Shown: piece after piece, positions 44,000 through 51,668 of the stretch
Numbering within the stretch: position 1 is the stretch's first letter
Layout: each line of letters opens with the position of its first letter
Assembly: GCA_012729375.1 (NCBI GenBank)
Contig: JAAYDE010000135.1
Location: forward strand, 1-64,000
Direction of reading: 5' to 3'
Source: Deltaproteobacteria bacterium
Lineage (GTDB): Bacteria; Desulfobacterota; Desulfuromonadia; Desulfuromonadales; JAAYDE01
DNA length: 64,000 bases
The notes under the pieces: model-generated
Database searches by the model: none
What the model was told of the DNA's origin: nothing
Seen by the model: only the letters and a program-made list of their open reading frames with translations
Made by a program: the position numbers and the translations under genes

Positions 44000-45781
44000 T
44001 TATTGGTGGGGGTTGGGCAGCCGCACGGAGAACGTGCTTCCCTTGCCGGGGACGCTGACGACATCTACCGTGCCGCCATGAATCTGGGCGATGTGTTTGA
44101 CGATAGCCAGACCCAGGCCGGTTCCCCCCAGTTTGCGGCTGCGGGCCTTGTCGACCCGGTAGAAACGTTCGAAAATGCGGGGCAGGTGCTCCGCGGCGAT
44201 CCCCGTCCCCCAGTCCTGAACGATGATCAGCACTTCCTGCTGGTTTTCCTCGGCGCGCACCAGAACTCTGCCGTTTTTCGGGCTGTATTTTATGGCGTTG
44301 TCGATCAGGTTGGTGACGGCCTGCTCCAGCAGGGGCGGATTGACGGCGGCCGTCAGTTCGGGCGGGCATTGCAGCTCGATATGCACCGACTCGTCCCGGG
44401 CCAGAGCCGAGCAGGAGACAAGAGCGGCGTTGAGCACCTCGCTCAAGCGGCGTTTTTCCAGTTGGATGCTCACGGTTTCTTCATCCTCTTCGATGCGTGA
44501 GAGGCGCAGCAGATCCTCGATGATGGCGTTGAGGCGCTCCGCCTGCTTGGCGACGATGCGGAGGAAGCGTCGGCCTTCCTCGGGCTGGTCGAGGGCGCCT
44601 TCTAAAAGGGTTTCCACAAACCCTTTGATGGCGGTGATCGGCGTCCGCAGTTCGTGGGAGACATTGGCGACGAAATCGCGGCGGACGTTCTCCAGACGGC
44701 GGATGCGGGAGACATCGTTGAGGACGACCAGGGCGCCGAAGGGTTCCCCGGCGGCGTTTTTCAGCGGCATGCCGTGCATCTGGAAAAAGATTTCCCTGGT
44801 TCCGTCCTGGATCAGCACCTCTCCCTCAACCGGTTCCGGACTGCTCAGGGTGTGGCGGATGAAGCGCAGCATATCGGCCTTGCGCACCACTTCCTGGATC
44901 GGCTTCCCCTGCGGGTTGTCGTCGCTGACGGAGAGCAGGACCTGCCCCGCCTGGTTGAGCCGCAGAATGCGTTCCTCCTTGTCCACCGCCACCACCCCCT
45001 CCACCATGCTGGAGAGAACGGCTTCCTGCTCGTTGCGCTGACGGATGACCGTATCGATGCGATCCTGCAGCCTGGCAGCCATCTTATTCAGGCTGTCGGC
45101 CAGCGCCACCACCTCCGCCGGTCCGGCGATGTGGATTTTTTTGCGCAGATGGCCGGTGGCGAAGATCTCCGCCGCCTTCTTGATCCTTTCCAGGGGACGG
45201 CTGATGCGCCGGGAAACCAGGAAGCTGATCAGGGCGGCAGCCAGGGCCACGGCAAGACTGCTGAAAATAATTCCCGGATAGGCCATGGAGAGGGCCGCAT
45301 TGAAGGATTGGATGGGCTTGGCGGTACGCACGACGCCGGTGGGAGCGGATTCCGGGCCGATGGGAAGGGCGACATAGAGCATGGATGTATGGAGGGAATA
45401 GCTGTAACGAACCGCCTGGCCGATCCTGCCGGCCAGGGCCTCGAGGAATTCGGGTCGGTCGGCGTGGTTGTCCAAGGATTGGCCGTTTTCGGTGGAGTCG
45501 GCCAGGACCTGCCCGTTGGCCAGAATCAGGGTGATGCGGGAGCCGGTTTTTTCGCCTAAAGTGGTGATCATCCCGCGCAGGAGGCGCTCCTCACCGGCGG
45601 CAAAAGGGAGACGTATCTGTTCGGCGATGAGCATTGCCTGGTCGCGGAGGTCGATGAGGGTCTGTTCGCGGTGGAAATTCTTCAGGGTATTGACGGACAG
45701 AAAGGTGGTGATGGACATCATCAACAGGATGAAGACCAGGTAGCTGGCAAAAAGTTTCTGGAAAATGGGGCGGTTTTTCAT
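44000..45781 (-). CDS. phoR: Phosphate sensor histidine kinase PhoR
   Basis: A 593-residue membrane kinase. Helix one about 10-32, periplasmic sensor region (about 33-165, GSRITLILANGQVLADST), helix two about 168-190, HAMP (about 190-245), PAS (about 255-350, EGVVAVDKEERILRLNQAG), dimerisation/phosphoacceptor box RRDFVANVSHELRTPITAIKGF with the conserved His, and ATPase motifs NLIDNAIKYSPKNG, VQDWGTGIAAEHLPRIFERFYRVD and GGTGLGLAIVKHI. A larger extracytoplasmic domain than E. coli PhoR, as usual outside enterics. It starts 3 bp after the phoB stop. Confidence 0.93.
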   Translation of the reverse strand: MKNRPIFQKLFASYLVFILLMMSITTFLSVNTLKNFHREQTLIDLRDQAMLIAEQIRLPFAAGEERLLRGMITTLGEKTGSRITLILANGQVLADSTENGQSLDNHADRPEFLEALAGRIGQAVRYSYSLHTSMLYVALPIGPESAPTGVVRTAKPIQSFNAALSMAYPGIIFSSLAVALAAALISFLVSRRISRPLERIKKAAEIFATGHLRKKIHIAGPAEVVALADSLNKMAARLQDRIDTVIRQRNEQEAVLSSMVEGVVAVDKEERILRLNQAGQVLLSVSDDNPQGKPIQEVVRKADMLRFIRHTLSSPEPVEGEVLIQDGTREIFFQMHGMPLKNAAGEPFGALVVLNDVSRIRRLENVRRDFVANVSHELRTPITAIKGFVETLLEGALDQPEEGRRFLRIVAKQAERLNAIIEDLLRLSRIEEDEETVSIQLEKRRLSEVLNAALVSCSALARDESVHIELQCPPELTAAVNPPLLEQAVTNLIDNAIKYSPKNGRVLVRAEENQQEVLIIVQDWGTGIAAEHLPRIFERFYRVDKARSRKLGGTGLGLAIVKHIAQIHGGTVDVVSVPGKGSTFSVRLPNPHQ

Positions 45782-45784
45782 CCG

Positions 45785-46477
45785 TCAATCTTTGAAGCGG
45801 TAGCCGACGCCGCGGACGGTTTCGATGTATTTTCCGCAGCGCCCCAATTTTTTTCGCAGGCCGACGATCTGCACGTCGACGGCCCGGTCGGTGACGGCAT
45901 AATCCTCGCCGCGGACCGCGTTGACGATCTGATAGCGGGTGAAAACCCAGCCGGGGCGGGAAGCCAGAAAGTACAGAACATGAAATTCGGTGAAGGTCAG
46001 ATCGATCGGTGTGCCTTCCACCAGCACCTCCTTGCGGCCGGGGTGGATGATGAGCTCGTGGATGTGCAGGGCCGAGGGGTCCGCGGCGGGGACCGTTTCC
46101 CGCCGTGGGCGGCGCAGCACGGCTTTGACCCGGGCACAGAGGATCCGCGTACTGAAAGGCTTGCTGATATAATCGTCGGCCCCCAGTTCCAGGCCGGTGA
46201 CGATATCCCTTTCCTCGCCCTTGGCGGTTACCATGATAATGGGAATCAAGGCGGTTTCCTCAGCCGTTTTCAGCTTCCGGCAGAGTTCCATGCCGCTGAT
46301 CCCCGGCAGCATCAGGTCGAGAAGAATGAGGTCCGGTTTTGTGTCGCGGAGCCGTTTCAGCCCTTCTTCGGCGGAAAGGACACCGATTACCTGGTAACCT
46401 TCCTTGGTAAGGTTGTAGTGCATCAGGGCGAGGATATCCTCTTCATCCTCGATGATCAGAATCGTCTTGTCTATCAT
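45785..46477 (-). CDS. phoB: Phosphate response regulator PhoB
   Basis: A 230-residue OmpR-type response regulator. Receiver domain: KTILIIEDEEDILAL with the acidic pocket, phosphoacceptor Asp in LILLDLMLPGISG, and the switch Lys in DYISKPFSTRILCARVKAVLRR. A winged-helix DNA-binding domain follows (ELIIHPGRKEVLVEGTPIDLTFTEFHVLYFLASRPGWVFTRYQIV). I chose 46477 since MIDKTILIIEDEED is the family start; a longer in-frame start at 46525 adds unrelated residues. Overlaps no gene upstream; a Pho-box-like pair lies 49-65 bp before the ATG, suggesting autoregulation. Confidence 0.93.
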   Translation of the reverse strand: MIDKTILIIEDEEDILALMHYNLTKEGYQVIGVLSAEEGLKRLRDTKPDLILLDLMLPGISGMELCRKLKTAEETALIPIIMVTAKGEERDIVTGLELGADDYISKPFSTRILCARVKAVLRRPRRETVPAADPSALHIHELIIHPGRKEVLVEGTPIDLTFTEFHVLYFLASRPGWVFTRYQIVNAVRGEDYAVTDRAVDVQIVGLRKKLGRCGKYIETVRGVGYRFKD

Positions 46478-46525
46478 TGCCAACCTGTTTTTTTGCCGGT
46501 CTTTCCGCTGATTCTGAAAGACCAT

Positions 46526-46542
46526 TGTTTAAAATATGTTAG
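46526..46542 (-). promoter_or_regulatory. Pho-box-like repeats upstream of phoB
   Basis: TGTTTA (46526-46531) and TGTTAG (46537-46542), an 11-bp-period direct repeat like those before pstS. It is also about 45 bp upstream of the divergent small gene at 46588. Confidence 0.45.
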
Positions 46543-46587
46543 GAGCCGGGAAGGTAAATGTAAAGGGCTAACCGAAAAGAGGTTTCC

Positions 46588-46806
46588 ATGCTGATCAGCG
46601 CGGCTTTGCAACGCTTACAGACGGGAATCGTGTATCGGACGCGGCTTGACGGCGACGAGGTAAAGGTTGTCCTCAAAGACGGGAAAGTGACGCGGGTCCT
46701 GATCAACAATGTCACGGTGGATCGGGGAGAGGGTGTTGAAAGGGAACTCTCACTTACCCTCGAGGACCTGTTGCTTGACGACTGGGAGGTGGCCCAGGGC
46801 TTCTGA
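46588..46806 (+). CDS. Small protein, possible DUF2829/Tad2-like
   Basis: A 72-residue cytosolic protein. The start MLISAALQRLQTGIVYRTRL and the end LTLEDLLLDDWEV recall the beginning (FxEALxALKxGKKVxR) and end (xxDLLAEDWEV) of the DUF2829 family, which includes phage Tad2 anti-Thoeris proteins; the middle (DGDEVKVVLKDGKVTRVLINNVTVDRGEG) is a predicted beta-rich stretch. The likeness is from memory and short. No Thoeris or phage gene is near, so a household role is more likely. AAAGAGG precedes the ATG. It diverges from phoB and converges with the DUF3014 gene. Confidence 0.6.
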   Translation: MLISAALQRLQTGIVYRTRLDGDEVKVVLKDGKVTRVLINNVTVDRGEGVERELSLTLEDLLLDDWEVAQGF

Positions 46807-46840
46807 CCGCCATGAAAGGCGGCAGGAAAAGCACCACACC

Positions 46841-47638
46841 TCAGCGGGTCAGAACCTTGCGGAATTCCCGGAGCTTGTTTTTAACGACGGCGGCGTTTTC
46901 CGGTCCCATGCGGAGCAAGGTTTTCTGTCCCGCGGAAAGGTTTTCCAGATCGGGATCGGCGAACCGGTAAAGGACATGGGGCTGGATCAGCGGCACAGGC
47001 TGCCTGGGTTCCGGGGTGGACAGGAGGTGATCGATCCCTTCCAGGAGGCGTTGGTGGAATTGTCCCCCGACCACTCCCAGTTCGTCATAGGCCTGCTGAA
47101 AAAGGGGATAGAGGCGGGCGTAAGCCCGGCCCGCCGTCTCCATAGGGATCCTTTCCAGCAAACGGATATAAGGAGCGTAACGGTTGTAGTTTTGCGGGTC
47201 GATGAAGGCGCGGCCGTTATCGGTCATGACTTGGAAGGGACCGCCCACCGGCTTGACGGGCATCTTGTCGAGGGGCAGTTTGTGCTCCGCCAGGCTGTGC
47301 ACCAAGAGAACGAAGCGCTGGATCAGATGGTCCCGAGTCAAAATCCCGTCACCGCCGTCTTCGGGGAAAAGCACGCTTGCCCAGGCTCCCGTTTCCTCAT
47401 CGGCGGAATCCAGGGGCGGGAGGGGTTGTCGGGTGCCGTCGGCGGAGGTGGGGACTTCTCTCTGAAGGATGGCGGGGCGCCGCTCAGGTACCGGCTCTAG
47501 GACTTCCACCGGGATACGCTGACCGGTGGGCGCTTCCGATGCCGCCTTCGGTTTGAGGCTTTCCGGGTAGCGGAGGTAGAGGGTGACGGCCAGGCCGGTC
47601 AAAAGAAAGAGCAGGGTGAAGAGAACGGTTTTTTTCAT
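46841..47638 (-). CDS. DUF3014-family membrane-anchored protein
   Basis: About 265 residues from MKKTVLFTLLFLLTGLAVTLYLRYP, a single N-terminal membrane helix (about 4-22). A proline-rich linker (about 25-85) is followed by a conserved domain with LDSADEETGAWASVLFP, DHLIQRFVLLVHSLAEHKLPLDKMPVKPV, NYNRYAPYIRLLERI and GQFHQRLLEGIDHLLSTPEP, the pattern I associate with DUF3014. Topology puts the domain in the periplasm. No enzymatic motif. The ATG at 47638 was chosen over the in-frame 47719 start, whose leader is not protein-like. Role unknown. Confidence 0.75.
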   Translation of the reverse strand: MKKTVLFTLLFLLTGLAVTLYLRYPESLKPKAASEAPTGQRIPVEVLEPVPERRPAILQREVPTSADGTRQPLPPLDSADEETGAWASVLFPEDGGDGILTRDHLIQRFVLLVHSLAEHKLPLDKMPVKPVGGPFQVMTDNGRAFIDPQNYNRYAPYIRLLERIPMETAGRAYARLYPLFQQAYDELGVVGGQFHQRLLEGIDHLLSTPEPRQPVPLIQPHVLYRFADPDLENLSAGQKTLLRMGPENAAVVKNKLREFRKVLTR

Positions 47639-48082
47639 CACTTTGAGCCTTTTCCTTCGACAGGATGTTGAAAACCAGAATCTGAAGCTTAGGTAAGGCG
47701 CGAGGATTTTGAAAAGCACATGCTTTTACAACAGGATGCAAGTATTTGAGAAACCCGCGAAACGGCACATAAGGGCCAAAGGCGCAGTTTTCAAAAGCGA
47801 GTTAAATAGGAGTGTGTTCTCGAGGAGAGGGCAAATCGTGGTAATAAAGAAAAAGAGATGTCAAAAGGTGGCCTCAAAATTGCTTTGAAAATCGATGGGG
47901 CAATCTCCGCCACCTTTTTATTCCCCCGTGCCGTTTCTCTCCTCCCGCACGGGGTTTTTTTGTCCCGTGCCCGAGCCGAAAATTTGCCTTTTGACCTTAA
48001 ACGAGTATATATCTTTTTTTAACCTTGATGTTAAGGGCAGATTCGGCACACAAAAAAGGATCTGCCTGATTCTGCAAATGGA
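47639..48082. other. Intergenic region with structured elements
   Basis: About 440 bp without a convincing gene. It contains palindrome AAAAGCACATGCTTTT (47712-47727), the stem-loop with T-tract at 47863-47920, a second terminator at 47924-47961, and a possible promoter TTGCCT (47984-47989), 16 bp, TATATA (48006-48011) for the dehydrogenase gene. Confidence 0.5.
47863..47961 (+). ncRNA. Candidate structured RNA with tandem terminators
   Basis: First element: AAAAGGTGGC (47863-47872) pairs with GCCACCTTTT (47909-47918), enclosing an internal loop and a second stem ATTGC/GCAAT (47879-47883, 47900-47904); the outer 3' arm ends in five T. Second: CCCCGTGC, 15-nt loop, GCACGGGG and seven T (47924-47961), a textbook terminator. 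No plus-strand gene ends within 1 kb upstream, so these could end a small RNA or attenuate the dehydrogenase leader. Confidence 0.4.
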
Positions 48083-49096
48083 ATGACGGAACCGGTCATG
48101 ACCCCAAAGATCCTCATCGCCTGCGATCTTGCCGAATCCTTCCGGGATCGGCTGAAAAAAGCCGGTTTTTCCTTGGCGGTTGTCCCCGGCAGGGATGCCT
48201 TGGCCGATTCCTTGAAAGGAGTGCAGGGCCTCTTCATCGGCGCCCGTTTCCGTTTTACCCGGGAACTTCTGGAGCAGGCCGATTGCCTGGAAGCCATTTC
48301 CTTCTGCGGCGCCGGAGTGGGCACCTATGTCGATGAGGAAACCGCCACCCGGAACGGCATCGCGGTCATGAACGCCCCCGGTGTCAACGCCGACGCCGTG
48401 GCCGAATATGCCCTCGGGTTTCTGCTCGCCCTGCAGAAATTCCTTATCGCCGAAAACAACGCCATCAAAACCGGGAGCCCCTTGCGGGCCATGAATTTTT
48501 CCGTCCGCGGGATGATCATCGGCATCCTCGGCATGGGTCATGTGGGAAGGCGCATCGCCGAAATCCTTTTTCATGGATTCCGGACCCCCGTCCTCTATCA
48601 CAGCCGCTCCCGGAAACCCCAAGCCGAAGAAGCCCTCGCGGCGCGATATGTCTCTTTCGACACCCTTTTGTCCGCCAGCGATGCCCTTTTCCTATGTCTG
48701 CCGGAGACCGATGAGACCCATGGCATGATCGGCGCCGGTGAACTCGCCCGCATGAAGAAGAACGCGCTGCTCATCAATCCGGCCCGTCCCGGCCTGGTGG
48801 ACGGCCATGCCCTGTTTCAGGCTTTGCGGGACGGGGTGATCCGGGCGGCGGCCTTTGACGGCTATTATCTGAGCCACCCTTATCCGCCAACGCCGGCGGA
48901 AGATGCTTTCGGCCTGCTTTCCCTTGCCGACGACCGTTTTCTGTGCACCCCCCATGTCGCCAGCCGCAACCGAAAGGTTTGGGACGATCTTTTTGAGCAA
49001 GCCACCGCCAATCTGCTCGAGTTTTTTGCCACCGGCGACTGCGCCCATATCGTCAACCCCGGCTTTCGCGACCATCGCCGGCGGAAAACCGGCTGA
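48083..49096 (+). CDS. D-2-hydroxyacid dehydrogenase-like protein
   Basis: A 337-residue NAD(P)-dependent D-isomer-specific 2-hydroxyacid dehydrogenase fold. The nucleotide site is GILGMGHVGRRIAEI (GxGxxG). Of the catalytic set, Arg is in NPARPGLVD and His in CTPHVAS, but the segment normally reading DVFExEP is FDGYYLSHPYP, so the general-acid-supporting Glu is replaced. The N-terminal substrate domain is short and divergent. Starts at 48083 and 48098 are both possible. The substrate cannot be predicted, and a changed reaction or regulator role is possible. Confidence 0.82.
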   Translation: MTEPVMTPKILIACDLAESFRDRLKKAGFSLAVVPGRDALADSLKGVQGLFIGARFRFTRELLEQADCLEAISFCGAGVGTYVDEETATRNGIAVMNAPGVNADAVAEYALGFLLALQKFLIAENNAIKTGSPLRAMNFSVRGMIIGILGMGHVGRRIAEILFHGFRTPVLYHSRSRKPQAEEALAARYVSFDTLLSASDALFLCLPETDETHGMIGAGELARMKKNALLINPARPGLVDGHALFQALRDGVIRAAAFDGYYLSHPYPPTPAEDAFGLLSLADDRFLCTPHVASRNRKVWDDLFEQATANLLEFFATGDCAHIVNPGFRDHRRRKTG

Positions 49097-49386
49097 CTTG
49101 CCGCGCCGCGGTCCATCCTGCTCAACATTTGAAATTCTTTGCGTCCCTTGCGGGGATTGCGGCAAAGATGGCTTATCGCAGATTCCTGCCACCGGGAAGA
49201 GACGCTCTTTGCACTCGCGGTGCACCGCCCTCGGCATCCGCAAGGCGGGAATGGTACTCCTTGGCGGTGACGCCGGAACAGCCCCGGCGCAGGGGGATGG
49301 TGAGCTCCGGGGAATGAGAAGGTGGGGAGTTGATGAGCGGAAAAAGCGGCTGCGGATACGCTTTTCAACAAAAACGCATCAATCGC
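49097..49386. other. Intergenic region, no gene seen
   Basis: About 290 bp between the dehydrogenase and rnk stops. Short open frames on both strands lack start signals and recognisable sequence. No clear terminator for either convergent gene is visible. Confidence 0.4.
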
Positions 49387-49821
49387 TTAGCGGTGATAAT
49401 CCCCGGCGGCTTCGGGTTGGTAGATGATTTCCACGACCTTGAACTGACGGGTGCCGCCGGGAACCTGCCAGGTGATGATATCACCGACCCGGTAACCGAG
49501 GAGGGCGGTTCCGATTGGCGCCAGGATGGATATTTTGTTTTCCTTCGGGTCGGCGTCATGGGGGAAGACCAATGTGTAAACCTTTTCCTCTTCGCTGTCG
49601 ATGTCGAGAAGGCGAACCCTGGAGTTCATGGTGATCACATCGGGAGGTATTTTTTTCGGATCGACGATTTCGGCGCGGCCCAGTTCGAATTCCAGGTCCT
49701 CCAGATGGCTTGTGTCCCGGGATTTGGTCATATCGATCTTGCCCAGCAGGTTTTCCAGCCGGCCCAGATCGAAATCGGTGATAAAAATGGTTCTGGCCTC
49801 ATCGGAGCTTTTCATGATCAT
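49387..49821 (-). CDS. rnk: Rnk-like GreA/GreB-family regulator
   Basis: A 144-residue protein of the Rnk family (nucleoside diphosphate kinase regulator), related to the C-terminal half of GreA/GreB. The coiled-coil/start segment FITDFDLGRLENLLGKID is followed by VITMNSRVRLLDIDSEEEKVYTLVFPHDADPKENKISILAPIGTALLGYRVGDIITWQVPGGTRQFKVVEI, the FKBP-like Gre domain. Rnk can bind RNA polymerase. AAGGAAGA lies just before ATGATCATG, so the start is one of two ATG codons six bases apart. Confidence 0.88.
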   Translation of the reverse strand: MIMKSSDEARTIFITDFDLGRLENLLGKIDMTKSRDTSHLEDLEFELGRAEIVDPKKIPPDVITMNSRVRLLDIDSEEEKVYTLVFPHDADPKENKISILAPIGTALLGYRVGDIITWQVPGGTRQFKVVEIIYQPEAAGDYHR

Positions 49822-49877
49822 TCTTCCTTTCGGATCAAAATTTCCCTCCCGGTAAGCTTAATATAAATCTCTCAATT

Positions 49878-50831
49878 TTAACAGGGTAGCCGGTCGACTT
49901 CTTTTTTTCGTTGCGGAAGAGGCCGGAAGAATAACAGGGAAACCGTCAGAAAGAGGGCGGTTCCCGCCATGACCTGCCAGGGGTAATGGAAGATTTGCTC
50001 CGGTGGAAGGATGGTGGGCAGCAGAGCGATAGCGGCCGCCGGTGGAAAAAGCATGTCGGCGAATTCATAGGCGAAAAACAGGGCCAGGGTGGTCAGGCCC
50101 GAGGAAAGCCACAGGGACCAACCCAGATGCAGCGCCAGGATCGAATGGCACAGCACCCCCGTCCCGGCGGCGAATCCTAAAAGGAAAAAAACCTTCACGG
50201 GGGATTTTCTCAGCGGGCTCCCATCATGGGAGAATTCGACGAGGGTGACGATGAGGGGTGGAGCAATGAGGAAGATGCAGTGGCTTTTCATGGCCAAAAA
50301 GGTGACGGCCAGGACAATGAACAGCAGTTTTCCATGAAAAACCAGTTCGCGGCCGAGGGAAAAGGGTTTCAAAGGGGTCGGGGGCGGAGGGGAAGGCTGC
50401 CGGAGCAAGCGGTCTATCAGCGGTGTGTGAATGGCGATGACGGCTGTCAGCACGCAGACCGAAAGTGGGTATATCCAGGAGGTGGTTCCGATCAGGATGG
50501 GCAGGATGGCGGCGGAGATGGATGGCACCAGGGTCGAGCGGGTGACCTGCAGGAGCAGGGTGACGAAAACGAAGGCCATGCCGACTCGGGCCCAGAGGGG
50601 AGCAGGGCAGTAGCGCATGAGGAGGACGCCAAACAGGGCCGCCAGGGTCGGTGACAGCCACAAGTTGAGAGCCGAAGTTCTCCAGGGACGTTTTTCCGCC
50701 ACCCAACCGCCTACCGCCAGGGCGAGGATCTCCGGGAAAATGATTTCGTTTTCGCCGAGATTTTCGGCGAGCCAGGTCATCAACAGAATCAGGGCCAGAG
50801 CGCAACTGTAAGTTAGAAAACGGCATTTCAT
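49878..50831 (-). CDS. Multispanning membrane protein (HPP-like)
   Basis: A 317-residue integral membrane protein with about eight to nine helices (for instance near 5-18, 34-45, 58-75, 80-100, 104-140, 170-195, 220-240, 245-275, 290-308). MLFPPAAAIALLP near residue 265 recalls the HPP-family signature, but the match is partial. The linker SPPPPTPLKPFSLGRELV near 150 separates two halves. It is a possible transporter or regulator, not identifiable further. Followed by rnk on the same strand after 56 bp. Confidence 0.6.
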   Translation of the reverse strand: MKCRFLTYSCALALILLMTWLAENLGENEIIFPEILALAVGGWVAEKRPWRTSALNLWLSPTLAALFGVLLMRYCPAPLWARVGMAFVFVTLLLQVTRSTLVPSISAAILPILIGTTSWIYPLSVCVLTAVIAIHTPLIDRLLRQPSPPPPTPLKPFSLGRELVFHGKLLFIVLAVTFLAMKSHCIFLIAPPLIVTLVEFSHDGSPLRKSPVKVFFLLGFAAGTGVLCHSILALHLGWSLWLSSGLTTLALFFAYEFADMLFPPAAAIALLPTILPPEQIFHYPWQVMAGTALFLTVSLLFFRPLPQRKKEVDRLPC

Positions 50832-50963
50832 GGTTTTCAGGGGCAGCGTTTTGTGGAACAGGAGTGGGCCTTTTTATGGGTGGGCCAATATATCACCGAT
50901 GGGTGTTCGGGCAAAGGGTGTTATTCTCTCGCAGACAAAAGAAGGGTATCCTAAAATACAGCC

Positions 50964-50992
50964 TTGATATTTTCTGTTAATAAAGTTATCCT
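50964..50992 (+). promoter_or_regulatory. Sigma70 promoter of cynS
   Basis: TTGATA (50964-50969), 17 bp, TATCCT (50987-50992), about 55 bp upstream of the cynS ATG. Five and four matches to consensus at ideal spacing in an A+T-rich stretch. Confidence 0.65.
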
Positions 50993-51047
50993 CTTCCCAT
51001 CCAAGGCCACTTGGGTGAAGGGCAAAATAAAAATTTAGGAGGAATTC

Positions 51048-51488
51048 ATGGAAATTTCTGAAATCAGCAAGAAGTTGTTGGACGCCAAGGAAGAAAAAGG
51101 TTTCACTTTCGCGGATCTCGCCAAAAAAGTTAACCGCAGTGAAATCTGGACCGCCGCGCTCCTCTACGGCCAGGCTCAGGCCACCAAGGAAGAAGCTCAA
51201 ACCCTTTGCGCGGCCCTCGGTGTCGGCAAGGACGCAGAGAAATTCATGACCGCGTTTGCCGACAAGGGCCTCGGTCCTGTTGTCCCTACCGATCCTCTTA
51301 TCTATCGCCTCTATGAGATCGTTCAGGTTTACGGCTATCCCTTCAAATCTCTGGTCCATGAGAAGTTCGGCGATGGCATTATGAGCGCCGTCGATTTCGA
51401 CATGGAAGTCGATTGTGTCAAGGATCCCAAAGGCGACAGGGTCAAGTGGACCATGACCGGAAAATTCCTGCCCTACAAAAAGTGGTAA
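51048..51488 (+). CDS. cynS: Cyanate hydratase (cyanase)
   Basis: A 146-residue decameric enzyme that converts cyanate and bicarbonate to ammonia and CO2 via carbamate. The N-terminal helix-turn-helix-like domain (about 1-75) includes GFTFADLAKKVNRSEIWTAALLYGQA; the catalytic domain holds DPLIYRLYEIVQVYG with the active Arg and Glu and GDGIMSAVDF with the catalytic Ser. Slightly shorter than the 156-residue E. coli enzyme. AGGAGG precedes the ATG. It stands alone, without cynT or cynR, so nitrogen release or cyanate detoxification are equally possible. Confidence 0.96.
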   Translation: MEISEISKKLLDAKEEKGFTFADLAKKVNRSEIWTAALLYGQAQATKEEAQTLCAALGVGKDAEKFMTAFADKGLGPVVPTDPLIYRLYEIVQVYGYPFKSLVHEKFGDGIMSAVDFDMEVDCVKDPKGDRVKWTMTGKFLPYKKW

Positions 51489-51514
51489 ACCCGTTTGGAT
51501 TGGTGACGCAGGAG

Positions 51515-51630
51515 GAAACCGGAGAATCCGGTTTCTGAAGCCTTAGAGAAGGCTTTTTCTGCGCCCGCGTGGCCTTAAATCCCGCAAAGCCGCTGGCGGC
51601 CCCCGAAAAGGGTTTCCAGCGGCTTTTTTT
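51515..51630 (+). terminator. Three tandem hairpins after cynS
   Basis: Hairpin 1: GAAACCGGA/TCCGGTTTC (51515-51535), no T-run. Hairpin 2: AAGCCTT/AAGGCTT then T (51538-51558), terminator-like. Hairpin 3: AAAGCCGCTGG/CCAGCGGCTTT then T (51586-51630), terminator-like. Together they isolate cynS from the helicase gene. Confidence 0.85.
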
Positions 51631-51668
51631 ATGATGTAGACTTGGCGAAACCCCAATGAAAGGGAATC

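Noticed and set aside
49140..49320. Protein-like minus-strand stretch downstream of rnk
   Set aside because: Short, no start codon with a ribosome-binding site, and no recognised family; possibly a decayed fragment.
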